This document shows, in pieces, positions 50,367 to 58,829 of a stretch of 64,000 nt of DNA. The notes under the pieces were generated by a model. It was given only the letters and a program-made list of their open reading frames with translations, made no database searches and was not told the DNA's origin. Made by a program: the position numbers and the translations under genes. The DNA lies in NCBI RefSeq assembly GCF_003651245.1, contig NZ_RAPE01000002.1, forward strand, positions 1 through 64,000, read 5' to 3'. Every line of letters starts with the position of its first letter. The first letter of the stretch is position 1. Source of the DNA: Roseovarius spongiae (GTDB lineage: Bacteria > Pseudomonadota > Alphaproteobacteria > Rhodobacterales > Rhodobacteraceae).

Positions 50367-51833
50367 TCAGCCGGGTTCGATCATGAAGCAGGTGAACTGC
50401 TTGGCCTGGAGGCGCCGGCACGCGAGGTCCGCGGTTTCACGGGTCATCCCCATGAAATTGGCGTCGAACCCGTTGGAGCGGCGGACCACCTTGCGAAGGG
50501 AGCCGTCAAGCGTGCCGATCTCGCTCAGCGCGGTCTTGAGAAGGACTTTGCGCGCCTTGTACTGGCTCGGGTAGCGGCCGACATTGACGCCCCAGTTGCG
50601 CCCGCCCGAGGTCGAGACGCGGGTCACCACCTCTTGCACGGGGTCCGGTTCGGAGGCGAGGTCGGCGGGCCGCAGCAGCGGCTTGATCGTGGCGGTCGTC
50701 ACCGCGGCGACACGGATTTCGCGCGGCTTCGCTTCGGGGGTACTGGCGGCGGCGGGTTTCACTTTCGGCTTGGGCGTGGCCGGGAGCTTGGCGGCCTGCT
50801 GCGCCGCGAGAACGGCCGCCTCGATATCGGCCGCGGCGACGACGACGGCGGGCGCGGGCGCTTCGGAAACCGGGCGGGCGAGGGGCCGCAGGCTTTTCTT
50901 CACGGCGGCGGCGGAGGCCAGGCGCACGGTCTTGCCGACGCCGCCGGGCGTGCCGGTTCCGGCCTTGCCCATGTAGGGTGGCTTGGCCGGCTTGTGCACC
51001 GCCACGCGGGTCGGCGCCTTGCGGAACCCGAGGTCGAGCAGTTCGGCCACGCGCGCGTTGCGGGTCCGGGTGGAGCGACCGCCGAAGACCGTCGCGATCA
51101 CCCGCTCGCCGCCGCGTTCGGCGCTGGCGACAAGGTTGAAGCCGGCGGCGCGGGTATAGCCGGTCTTGATCCCGTCGGCGCCGCGATAGCTGTTGAGCAG
51201 CCGGCGGTTGGTATGATGGACGGTGCGCACGCCGGCATAAGCCTCGCGCCGGGAGAACAGGTTGTAATAGGCCGGGTAGTCATAGAACATGTGCCGCCCC
51301 AGATTGGTCATGTCGCGCGCGGTCGAAAGGTGTCCCTGTTCGGTCAGCCCGTGCGCGTTCTTGAACGTGGTGCGGGTCATGCCCATGGCCTTGGCGGTGC
51401 GGTTCATGCGCCGCGCGAACCTGGCCTCGGAGCCCTCGATCGCCTCGCCGATGGCGGTGGCGGCGTCGTTCGCGGATTTCACCGCCGCGGCGCGGATGAG
51501 GTAGCGCAGCTTGATCCTCTGGCCCGCCTTCAGCCCGAGTTTGGAGGGCGGTTCGCTTGCCGCGTGGGCCGAGATGAGAACCTTGTCGTCAAGGCTGATC
51601 TCGCCGTTCTCGATCGCCTCGAAGGCGATGTAGAGCGTCATCATCTTGGTCAGCGACGCCGGGTGCAGGCGCGTGTCGGCGTTCTCGGAGTGCAGCACCT
51701 TGCCGGATCGCGCGTCGACGACGAACGCCGCGTAAGGCGCGGCGAGCGCCCCAAGCGGAGCAAATACGCAAATCCAGATAACGCTGATCGTCAACAGACC
51801 CCAGCGGGTCGGCTGCCTGTCCCGAGCCTTCAT
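50367..51833 (-). CDS. D-alanyl-D-alanine carboxypeptidase with C-terminal SPOR-like domain
   Basis: This 488-residue protein has a membrane/signal segment (WGLLTISVIWICVFAPLGALA) and a penicillin-binding catalytic domain with SLTK (Ser60-Lys63), KSAN (Ser120-Asn122) and KTGYT around 205. A long Ala/Pro/Lys linker (about 290-400) and a C-terminal 75-residue SPOR-like domain (NWGVNVGRYPSQYKARKVL) follow. It trims peptidoglycan side chains; the SPOR part would bind denuded glycan at the septum. ATG 51833 has AAGAG upstream; ATG 51881 is possible but lacks a site. Confidence 0.88.
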   Translation of the reverse strand: MKARDRQPTRWGLLTISVIWICVFAPLGALAAPYAAFVVDARSGKVLHSENADTRLHPASLTKMMTLYIAFEAIENGEISLDDKVLISAHAASEPPSKLGLKAGQRIKLRYLIRAAAVKSANDAATAIGEAIEGSEARFARRMNRTAKAMGMTRTTFKNAHGLTEQGHLSTARDMTNLGRHMFYDYPAYYNLFSRREAYAGVRTVHHTNRRLLNSYRGADGIKTGYTRAAGFNLVASAERGGERVIATVFGGRSTRTRNARVAELLDLGFRKAPTRVAVHKPAKPPYMGKAGTGTPGGVGKTVRLASAAAVKKSLRPLARPVSEAPAPAVVVAAADIEAAVLAAQQAAKLPATPKPKVKPAAASTPEAKPREIRVAAVTTATIKPLLRPADLASEPDPVQEVVTRVSTSGGRNWGVNVGRYPSQYKARKVLLKTALSEIGTLDGSLRKVVRRSNGFDANFMGMTRETADLACRRLQAKQFTCFMIEPG

Positions 51834-52170
51834 GGAACCACTCTTTTCTGCCTCAGGCCGCCGATTTTTCGGCTGGCTCATTTTATGACGATCACGTTAG
51901 CACATGAAGGAGAGCGAATAAAGGTTTCAATTCAATGAATATTCCACGAAATTTCGCGGTAAATTTCCCTAGATGTAGAGGCGCGGCGGCGCGGCGGCAC
52001 TAGACCGGCCAATGTGGCGCGAATGGGGCGAAACCGCGCGGCGACGGGGGCGCTCGCGCCGGCCGCTCGTGCGGGCGGGCGAGGGCGCTGGGTGATGCGC
52101 TCAATTTTCGCTTTAAGGGTTCCTTAGCGCGATGACGCAAATCTGTGCCCGACCAAAGGCGGAGGTTGCG

Positions 52171-53013
52171 ATGCGCGCAAGTGACAAGAGGTTGTTGGCG
52201 GATATTCCGGCCGATCAAGAGGATCCGCTGTCCTACGCCGTTTCCCTGCGGGATCGGTCGGTCATCGCGATGGTGGAGCAGGCGGTGCGGCACAACCAGG
52301 TGCTGCTGGCCTTTCAGCCGGTGGTGACCACCGGGCAGGCCAATCGCATCGCGTTCTATGAAGGACTGGTGCGGGTGCTGGACGAAACCGGGCGAATCAT
52401 TCCCGCCAAGGAATTCATTGACCCGATCGAGGCGACGGAGACCGGGCGCGTGATCGATTGCCTCGCGCTGGAAAAGGGGCTGCGCACGCTAGCGCGACAT
52501 GCCGATCTGCGGCTGGCGATCAACATGTCGGCGCGTTCGATCGGGTATGGCCGCTGGATGCGGATCCTGAAGCGCGGGATCGACGCGCATCCCACCGTCG
52601 CCGAACGCCTGATCCTGGAGATCACCGAAAGCTCGGCGATGGTCGTGCCCGAACTGGTGGTCAGCTTCATGCACGATCTGCAAAAGCGGGGAATCAGCTT
52701 CGCCCTCGACGATTTCGGGGCTGGGTTCACCTCGTTCCGGTATCTCAAGGACTTCTATTTCGACATCCTCAAGATCGACGGCCAGTTCATCCGCGGGATC
52801 GCGCGGGACGCGGACAACCAAGTCCTGACCGGCGCGCTGGCCACCATCGGGCGGCAGTTCGACATGGTCACCGTCGCCGAAAGCGTGGAGCGCGCGGAGG
52901 ATTCCGCCTATCTGAGCGCCATCGGCATCGATTGCCTTCAGGGCTATTATTACGGCGCGCCCACGGTCAGGCCGATCTGGCTGCAAACCGCCGAGGAACG
53001 CAGTTCCGCCTGA
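52171..53013 (+). CDS. EAL-domain cyclic-di-GMP phosphodiesterase
   Basis: This 280-residue protein is essentially a lone EAL domain from about residue 35. The signature is YEGLVR in place of EALVR. The other catalytic residues look present: the INMSA Asn, the EITES Glu, LDDFGAG, KIDGQF Lys, AESVE and QGYYYG. It should be a soluble phosphodiesterase that cuts c-di-GMP. No sensory domain is attached. ATG 52171 follows GGAGG by 6 bp and is preferred over ATG 52132. Confidence 0.85.
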   Translation: MRASDKRLLADIPADQEDPLSYAVSLRDRSVIAMVEQAVRHNQVLLAFQPVVTTGQANRIAFYEGLVRVLDETGRIIPAKEFIDPIEATETGRVIDCLALEKGLRTLARHADLRLAINMSARSIGYGRWMRILKRGIDAHPTVAERLILEITESSAMVVPELVVSFMHDLQKRGISFALDDFGAGFTSFRYLKDFYFDILKIDGQFIRGIARDADNQVLTGALATIGRQFDMVTVAESVERAEDSAYLSAIGIDCLQGYYYGAPTVRPIWLQTAEERSSA

Positions 53014-53164
53014 GCGCGGAGCAGGGCGGGGCCAGTTGTGGCCCCCCCGCGGTTGCGATATAATTTTCGGAACTGGCGGAAACGGCGATCCCGGACGGGC
53101 GGCAGCCGCGCTGCCGATGTCGTTTCATCGCCGGGGCCGAGAATTCTGGTGGAGAGACATACAC

Positions 53165-54337
53165 ATGACAAACGTCGTAATCGCATCCGCAGCCCGCACG
53201 GCTGTCGGCTCGTTCATGGGGGCGTTTTCGCACACCCCCGCGCATGACCTGGGCGCCGCCGTGCTCGAGGCCGTCGTCGCCCGCGCCGGCGTCGACAAGT
53301 CCGAAGTCTCCGAGACGATCCTCGGCCAGGTGCTGACCGCCGCGCAGGGGCAGAACCCGGCGCGCCAGGCGCATATCAACGCCGGTCTTCCGCAGGAAAG
53401 CGCGGCCTGGGGGATCAACCAGGTCTGCGGTTCGGGCCTGCGGGCCGTCGCGCTCGGCGCGCAGCACATCCAGCTGGGCGACGCGGCCATCGTCTGCGCA
53501 GGCGGGCAGGAGAATATGACCATGAGCCCCCACGCCGCGAGCCTGCGCATGGGCCAGAAGATGGGCGACATGAAATACGTCGACACGATGATCCGCGACG
53601 GGCTCTGGGACGCGTTCAACGGCTACCACATGGGCCAGACCGCCGAGAACGTCGCCGAGAAGTGGCAGATCAGCCGCGACGCGCAGGACGAATTCGCGGT
53701 CAAGAGCCAGAATAAGGCGGAGGCGGCGCAGAACGCCGGCAAGTTCGACGAGGAGGTGGTCCCATTCACCATCAAGGGCCGCAAGGGCGACACCGTCGTC
53801 GACAAGGATGAATACATCCGCCACGGCGCCAATCTCGAGGCGATGCAGCGGATGCGCCCCGCCTTCACCAAGGACGGCACCGTCACCGCCGCCAACGCCA
53901 GCGGCATCAATGACGGCGCCGCCGCCACCCTGTTGATGAGCGCGGAAGAGGCGGAGAAGCGCGGGATCGAACCGCTCGCGCGGATCGCCAGCTACGCGAC
54001 CGCGGGGCTCGATCCGTCGATCATGGGCGTCGGCCCGATCCACGCCAGCCGCAAGGCGCTGGACAAGGCGGGCTGGTCGGTCAGCGATCTTGATCTCGTG
54101 GAGGCGAACGAGGCCTTCGCGGCGCAGGCCTGCGCGGTGAACAAGGAGATGGGCTGGGACCCCGACATCGTGAACGTGAACGGGGGCGCCATCGCCATCG
54201 GTCACCCGATCGGCGCGTCGGGTTGCCGCGTGCTCAATACCCTTTTGTTCGAGATGAAGCGCCGCGACGCCAAGAAGGGAATCGCCACGCTGTGCATCGG
54301 CGGCGGCATGGGCGTCGCCCTCTGCGTCGAGCGCTGA
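53165..54337 (+). CDS. phaA: Acetyl-CoA acetyltransferase (beta-ketothiolase)
   Basis: This 390-residue thiolase has the catalytic Cys88 in [11 protein letters not shown], the [15 protein letters not shown] histidine block and the second cysteine in TLCIGGGMG. It condenses two acetyl-CoA to acetoacetyl-CoA, the first step of polyhydroxybutyrate synthesis and, in reverse, of ketone use. ATG 53165 gives the standard [15 protein letters not shown] start. It is followed by phaB after 153 bp containing a terminator-like hairpin and two dyads. Confidence 0.92.
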   Translation: MTNVVIASAARTAVGSFMGAFSHTPAHDLGAAVLEAVVARAGVDKSEVSETILGQVLTAAQGQNPARQAHINAGLPQESAAWGINQVCGSGLRAVALGAQHIQLGDAAIVCAGGQENMTMSPHAASLRMGQKMGDMKYVDTMIRDGLWDAFNGYHMGQTAENVAEKWQISRDAQDEFAVKSQNKAEAAQNAGKFDEEVVPFTIKGRKGDTVVDKDEYIRHGANLEAMQRMRPAFTKDGTVTAANASGINDGAAATLLMSAEEAEKRGIEPLARIASYATAGLDPSIMGVGPIHASRKALDKAGWSVSDLDLVEANEAFAAQACAVNKEMGWDPDIVNVNGGAIAIGHPIGASGCRVLNTLLFEMKRRDAKKGIATLCIGGGMGVALCVER

Positions 54338-54348
54338 GCGTGGGTCGG

Positions 54349-54369
54349 CGGGGGCGCCAGGCGCCCCCG
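54349..54369 (+). terminator. GC hairpin after phaA
   Basis: CGGGGGCGC (54349-54357) and GCGCCCCCG (54361-54369) form a perfect 9-bp stem with loop CAG, 12 bp after the phaA stop. There is no T-run. It may partly uncouple phaA from phaB transcription. Confidence 0.5.
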
Positions 54370-54404
54370 ACATGCGCCCAAGCGCGGACGCCCGTAATGC
54401 GTGC

Positions 54405-54450
54405 GCAATAATATTGCACGCGCCCGGATGACGCGGTAACAAAGTTACCG
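54405..54450. promoter_or_regulatory. Two dyads in the phaA-phaB gap
   Basis: First dyad: GCAAT-AAT-ATTGC at 54405-54417 (13 bp), flanked by GCGTGC and ACGCGC. Second: CGGTAAC-AAA-GTTACCG at 54434-54450 (17 bp, perfect 7-bp arms). They lie 74-86 and 41-57 bp upstream of phaB in the only A/T-richer part of the gap, as expected for a phaB promoter with regulator sites. The binding protein is unknown; the sites do not match the CTGC-type PhaR motif I know. Confidence 0.45.
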
Positions 54451-54490
54451 ATATGCATAGTCCAGACGGGATCAGAGGGAGAAAAACATC

Positions 54491-55213
54491 ATGGCACGAA
54501 CAGCACTTGTCACCGGCGGATCACGCGGAATCGGCGCGGCCATTTCCAAGAAGCTGAAGGCGGAGGGGTACAACGTCGCCGCAACCTATGCTGGCAACGA
54601 TGAGGCCGCTGCCGCCTTCGGCGAGGAAACCGGCATCAAGACTTACAAGTGGAACGCCGCCGATTACGACGAATCCAAGGCCGGCATCGCCAAGGTCGAG
54701 GACGAGATCGGCCCGATCGACGTGGTCGTGGCCAATGCCGGCATCACCCGCGACGCGCCCTTTCACCGGATGACGCCCGAGCAATGGCGCGAGGTCATCG
54801 ACACCAACCTCACTGGCGTCTTCAACACCGTGCACCCGGTCTGGCCCGGCATGCGCGAGCGCAAGTTCGGCCGCGTGATCGTCATCAGTTCGATCAACGG
54901 GCAGAAGGGCCAGTTCGCGCAGGTCAATTACGCCGCGACCAAGGCGGGCGATCTCGGCATCGTCAAGTCGCTGGCGCAGGAAGGCGCGCGCGCGGGGATC
55001 ACGGCGAACGCGGTCTGTCCGGGCTATATCGCGACCGAGATGGTCATGGCGGTGCCGGAAAAGGTGCGCGAAAGCATCATTGCCCAGATCCCCGCCGGCC
55101 GGCTGGGCGAACCCGAGGAAATCGCGCGCTGCGTGGCCTTCCTCGCCTCCGACGACGCGGGTTTCATCAACGGTTCGACGATTTCCGCCAATGGCGGGCA
55201 GTTCTTCGTTTGA
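54491..55213 (+). CDS. phaB: Acetoacetyl-CoA reductase
   Basis: This 240-residue short-chain dehydrogenase has the NADP-binding TGGSRGIG near residue 8-15, NAGITRD, catalytic SSING Ser and YAATK (Tyr/Lys), and ends with GSTISANGGQFFV, the usual PhaB terminus. It reduces acetoacetyl-CoA to (R)-3-hydroxybutyryl-CoA for polyhydroxybutyrate. A GAGGGAG site precedes the ATG. The polymerase phaC is not in this window. Confidence 0.92.
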   Translation: MARTALVTGGSRGIGAAISKKLKAEGYNVAATYAGNDEAAAAFGEETGIKTYKWNAADYDESKAGIAKVEDEIGPIDVVVANAGITRDAPFHRMTPEQWREVIDTNLTGVFNTVHPVWPGMRERKFGRVIVISSINGQKGQFAQVNYAATKAGDLGIVKSLAQEGARAGITANAVCPGYIATEMVMAVPEKVRESIIAQIPAGRLGEPEEIARCVAFLASDDAGFINGSTISANGGQFFV

Positions 55214-55288
55214 CGTAAACCGCAACGCGCCATAGCGTGCGGCGGCTGCCCCCGGCGGGGCAGCCGTTTTTCGTTCGGGGGACAGGGG

Positions 55289-56155
55289 ATGACGCAGGGC
55301 AGGGCGACGGCGATCGGGTTCGCGGCGGTGCTGTTGTGGTCGCTGCTTGCGCTCTTTACCGTGGGCACGGCGCCGACGCCGCCATTGCAGCTCAACGCGA
55401 TGTGCTTTGGGATCGCGACGCTGATCGGCGTGGCGTGGGTCGCGCGAAGCGGCGGCATGGCGGAGCTGCGCGCGGTGCGGTGGCCGGTTTACATCTTTGG
55501 AATCGCAGGGCTTTTTGGATACCACCTGTTCTATTTCACCGCGCTGCGGCTCGCGCCTCCGGCGGAGGCGGGGCTGATCGCCTATCTCTGGCCGCTGCTG
55601 ATCGTGCTCTTCTCGGGGTTGCTGCCGGGAGAGCGGCTGTGGCCCGGCCACCTCGTGGGCGCGCTGGCGGGTTTCGCGGGCGCGGCGCTCATCATCGGGC
55701 GCGGCGGGGCGAGCTTCGAGGCCGAGGCGCTCCCCGGCTACGTCGCCGCGGGGCTGTGCGCGCTTACCTGGTCGGGGTATTCGGTGCTGTCGCGGCGACT
55801 GGGGGCGGTGCCGACCAACTCGGTCGCGGTGTTCTGCGCCGGGACGGCGGCGCTGTCGCTCATCGCGCATCTGCTGTTCGAGGAAACGGTCTGGCCGGCG
55901 GGCTGGATCGGCTGGGCCTCGGTCGCCGCGCTTGGGCTCGGGCCGGTCGGGCTTGCGTTCTATGTCTGGGATATCGGGGTAAAGCGTGGGGACATCCAGC
56001 TGCTCGGCGTGGCGTCCTACGCCGCGCCGCTGCTATCGACGCTGATCCTGATCGGAGCAGGGATAGCCGAGCCGAGCGCAACGCTCGTGATCGCGGCGAT
56101 TCTGATCGCGGGCGGCGCCCTTCTCGCGGCGAAGGCGGGGCCACGCCGGACGTGA
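55289..56155 (+). CDS. DMT-superfamily (EamA, YddG-like) exporter
   Basis: This 288-residue protein of ten hydrophobic helices has two EamA repeats (residues 10-130 and 145-285). The segments LQLNAMCFGIATLIG, YHLFYFTALRLAPPAEAGLIAYLWPLLIVLFSGLLPGERL and GDIQLLGVASYAAPLLSTLIL resemble YddG, an exporter of aromatic and other amino acids. Substrate is inferred. It stands alone, 75 bp after phaB, with a short G/C hairpin (GCCCC-ggcg-GGGC) around 55249-55262 before its start. Confidence 0.82.
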   Translation: MTQGRATAIGFAAVLLWSLLALFTVGTAPTPPLQLNAMCFGIATLIGVAWVARSGGMAELRAVRWPVYIFGIAGLFGYHLFYFTALRLAPPAEAGLIAYLWPLLIVLFSGLLPGERLWPGHLVGALAGFAGAALIIGRGGASFEAEALPGYVAAGLCALTWSGYSVLSRRLGAVPTNSVAVFCAGTAALSLIAHLLFEETVWPAGWIGWASVAALGLGPVGLAFYVWDIGVKRGDIQLLGVASYAAPLLSTLILIGAGIAEPSATLVIAAILIAGGALLAAKAGPRRT

Positions 56156-56218
56156 CTCATGAGCGAGGCGGGGGCGGTCGCGATCGACCGCCCTCCCTGG
56201 GGTTGGCTGTGGGCGCGC

Positions 56219-56389
56219 TCAGGCCGGGGCCGTGAGGCGCGTGATTTCTTCTTTCAGGCGCAGCTTCTGCTTCTTCATCTCGGCGATGTGCAGATCGTCT
56301 GCGCCCGGCGCGCGTTGCGCGGCGTCCACCTGTTCGGAGAGGGCCTGGTGTTTCCGTTTCAACTCCTCGACATGCGAACTCAAGCTCAT
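56219..56389 (-). CDS. DUF465 (YdcH) small protein
   Basis: This 56-residue protein opens MSLSSHVEELKRKHQALSEQ and ends with KLRLKEEITRLTA. That is the two-helix hairpin of DUF465/YdcH, with a charged, heptad-like pattern. Function is unknown; members are abundant small cytosolic proteins in proteobacteria. ATG 56389 gives the normal length, with GGAGA upstream. It faces the DMT exporter gene. Confidence 0.85.
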   Translation of the reverse strand: MSLSSHVEELKRKHQALSEQVDAAQRAPGADDLHIAEMKKQKLRLKEEITRLTAPA

Positions 56390-56655
56390 ATGCGTCTCCT
56401 CTCTGCTGGGTTTCGGTAACGGTACGAGTGCAGCACAAATACCGGCCTCTGTCACGCTGCGGGCGCAGCATCGCGCTGCAATACTGATAATAATTGTCTG
56501 GATTCAGTCGCAGAAGAGAGGTGCGGCAGGATGTCGCAGCACATAAATACCGTCACCGGCGCGATTTTCGCGATCCGCTGCATCGGTGGACCCGGCAGGA
56601 AGATCCTTGGGGCTGCGCCAGCGAAACTCCGCCGCGACGGGAGGCGCGTCTCGGG

Positions 56656-56877
56656 TCAGGGGCCGTCATAAACCTCGATCCCGTTGTCGCGCATCGCGCG
56701 CGCCGCGGCGGCGTAATCACGTTCCGCGACCATCAGGCGGCGGGGGAAAATCCCGATCCCGCCCTCCATGACGCTCATGTTTACGTCCATTTCAAAGCAG
56801 TCTATACCCTCGCCCTGAAGCAGGGCCTGGGCGAACGCGATGATCGACATGTCGGGGGTTCGCAACAACAGTTTCAT
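56656..56877 (-). CDS. DUF2007 small protein (putative signal-transducing protein)
   Basis: This 73-residue protein begins MKLLLRTPDMSIIAFAQALLQGEGI and contains DVNMSVMEGGIGIFPRRLMVAERDYAAA, the DUF2007 pattern of a single ferredoxin-like fold. Its role is not known. It is divergent from the polyprenyl synthase gene, with only 54 bp between the two starts, so the promoters must overlap. Confidence 0.83.
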   Translation of the reverse strand: MKLLLRTPDMSIIAFAQALLQGEGIDCFEMDVNMSVMEGGIGIFPRRLMVAERDYAAAARAMRDNGIEVYDGP

Positions 56878-56931
56878 GCTGAAGATCTAAGCACGGCGGC
56901 CCCGGTTGTCGAGCCGCCACCGGAGAGTGTG

Positions 56932-57933
56932 ATGGGATTGGACCACGCCGCCACCAAGCCGCATGAGCGCATGAACGCCCGGTTCGAGGGCAAGCTCGCC
57001 TCGGTGAGCGCGCTGATCCGCGAGCGCATGGAATCCCGCCACGCGCCGCGCATCCCCGAGGTGACGGCGCACCTGGTCGAAGCGGGGGGCAAGAGGCTGC
57101 GCCCGATGCTGACGCTGGCGGCGGCGGACCTGAGCGGCTACGTCGGCGATCACGACGTGCGTCTCGCCGCGACGGTCGAATTCATCCACACCGCGACGCT
57201 GCTGCATGACGATGTGGTCGACGAAAGCGCGCAGCGCCGTGGCCGGGCGACGGCGAACCTGCTGTGGGACAACAAATCCAGCGTGCTGGTCGGCGACTAC
57301 CTCTTTTCGCGCGCCTTTCAGCTCATGGTGGAAACCGGGAGCCTGCGGGTGCTCGACATCCTTGCCAACGCGTCGGCCACGATCGCCGAGGGCGAGGTGC
57401 TGCAGCTCACCGCCGCGCGCGATCTGGCGACGACCGAGGACATTTACCTGCAAGTGGTGCGCGGCAAGACGGCGGCGCTGTTTTCCGCGGCGACCGAGGT
57501 AGGCGGCGTCATCGCGGGGGCGTCCGATGCGCAGACCGCCGCGCTGTTCGAGTATGGCGACGCGCTCGGGATCGGGTTCCAGATCGCGGACGACCTGCTC
57601 GATTTCCGGGGCGACGCGGCGGCGACCGGCAAGAACCCGGGCGACGATTTCCGCGAGCGCAAACTGACCCTGCCGATCATCAAGGCGGCCGCGGCGGCGG
57701 ATGCGGAGGAACGCGCGTTCTGGGCGCGCACGATCGAGAAGGGCGACCAGCGCGACGGCGATCTCGACCGGGCGCTCGAACTGATGCGCGCGCATGGCGC
57801 GTTCGAGGCGACCGAGGCCGAGGCGCGGGCTTGGATCGCGCGCGCCAAGGCGGCGCTTGAGGCGCTGCCGGCGCACCCGGTGCGCGATATGCTGTCGGAT
57901 CTCGCCGATTACGTGGTCGCGCGGGTGGCCTGA
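56932..57933 (+). CDS. ispB: Long-chain polyprenyl diphosphate synthase (likely ubiquinone side chain)
   Basis: This 333-residue prenyl transferase has the first Asp-rich motif LLHDDVVDESAQRRG (Asp93, Asp94, Asp97), GGKRLRP before it, and the second motif QIADDLLDFRGD around 218-229. The residues before the first motif are small (no bulky Phe stop), which fits a long product such as decaprenyl or solanesyl diphosphate for ubiquinone. ATG 56932 follows GGAGAG at 5 bp. ETF-QO downstream uses the ubiquinone pool. Confidence 0.87.
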   Translation: MGLDHAATKPHERMNARFEGKLASVSALIRERMESRHAPRIPEVTAHLVEAGGKRLRPMLTLAAADLSGYVGDHDVRLAATVEFIHTATLLHDDVVDESAQRRGRATANLLWDNKSSVLVGDYLFSRAFQLMVETGSLRVLDILANASATIAEGEVLQLTAARDLATTEDIYLQVVRGKTAALFSAATEVGGVIAGASDAQTAALFEYGDALGIGFQIADDLLDFRGDAAATGKNPGDDFRERKLTLPIIKAAAAADAEERAFWARTIEKGDQRDGDLDRALELMRAHGAFEATEAEARAWIARAKAALEALPAHPVRDMLSDLADYVVARVA

Positions 57934-57956
57934 ACAACCGCGCCGCGGGCGCGTCT

Positions 57957-58829
57957 TCAGGCGTTGAGCTGCGTCGCCGTCACCCACCAGTTCGGGTGGC
58001 TTTCCGACAGGCGCCCCGCAGCGGAGGCGGCGGTTTCGGCGTCGGCATAGAGGCCAAAACAGGTGCCGCCCGATCCCGACATCCGCGTCAGCAGGCAGCC
58101 GGGCGTCACCTCGAGCGTCGAGAAGACCTGCGCGATCACCGGTTCGCATTCGATGGCCGGTTCCTCGAGGTCGTTGCGCGTGCCTTTCAGCCATTCGATC
58201 AATGCGGCGGCGTCCTCTCCGGTGGGGATGGGGTCAGGCAGCGGCGTGTTGTCGCGGTTGCGCAGGCGGCGGAACACCTCGTCGGTGAGCACGGGGATCT
58301 TGGGGTTCACGAGGACCGCGTCGAGGGTCGGCAGCCCGTGCACCGCCGTCACCTGTTCGCCGATGCCGCGCATCCGCGCGGCCCCGGCGTCAGCGGCGCA
58401 GACGGGCGCGTCGGCGCCCAGCGGCAGCAGGTCCGCCGGCGCCGGCTGACCGGTAAGCTCGGCGAGGGCGCGGATGGTCGCGACCGCGTCCGCCGAGCCG
58501 CCCCCGAGCCCCGCCGACATGGGCAGGTGTTTCTCCAGCGTGATGGATGCGGTCGCGCCCATCAACGCGGCCGCCCGAAGCACGAGGTTGTCGCCGCCCT
58601 TGGGCACGTTATGGGCCGTGGGGCCGACCATGCGCAGCGTGGTCTTCGCCGCCTTCGAGACGCGGACGTGATCGCCCACATCCGCGAACATCACCAGCGA
58701 ATCGAGCGTGTGATAGCCGTCCTCGCGCTGGCCGGTGACATGCAGCGTCAGGTTGACCTTGGCGGGGGCGAAGGCTTCGACCACGCGGGCCCTGGTTCCG
58801 TGCTCAAGCGTATCACCCATCTGCGTCAT
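57957..58829 (-). CDS. ispE: 4-(cytidine 5'-diphospho)-2-C-methyl-D-erythritol kinase
   Basis: This 290-residue GHMP kinase of the MEP isoprenoid pathway has AFAPAKVNLTLHVTG at the N-terminus (motif 1), the ATP loop PMSAGLGGGSADAVA around residues 103-117 and the third motif RMSGSGGTCFGLY near residue 256. It overlaps the upstream TPR gene's stop (ATGA at 58826-58829), so the two are co-translated. With ispB next door, the locus groups isoprenoid supply steps. Confidence 0.92.
   Translation of the reverse strand: MTQMGDTLEHGTRARVVEAFAPAKVNLTLHVTGQREDGYHTLDSLVMFADVGDHVRVSKAAKTTLRMVGPTAHNVPKGGDNLVLRAAALMGATASITLEKHLPMSAGLGGGSADAVATIRALAELTGQPAPADLLPLGADAPVCAADAGAARMRGIGEQVTAVHGLPTLDAVLVNPKIPVLTDEVFRRLRNRDNTPLPDPIPTGEDAAALIEWLKGTRNDLEEPAIECEPVIAQVFSTLEVTPGCLLTRMSGSGGTCFGLYADAETAASAAGRLSESHPNWWVTATQLNA

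Noticed and set aside
54362..54458. A short minus-strand frame covering the phaA-phaB gap
   Set aside because: It is explained by the hairpin and dyads of the intergenic region and has no ribosome site or conserved features.
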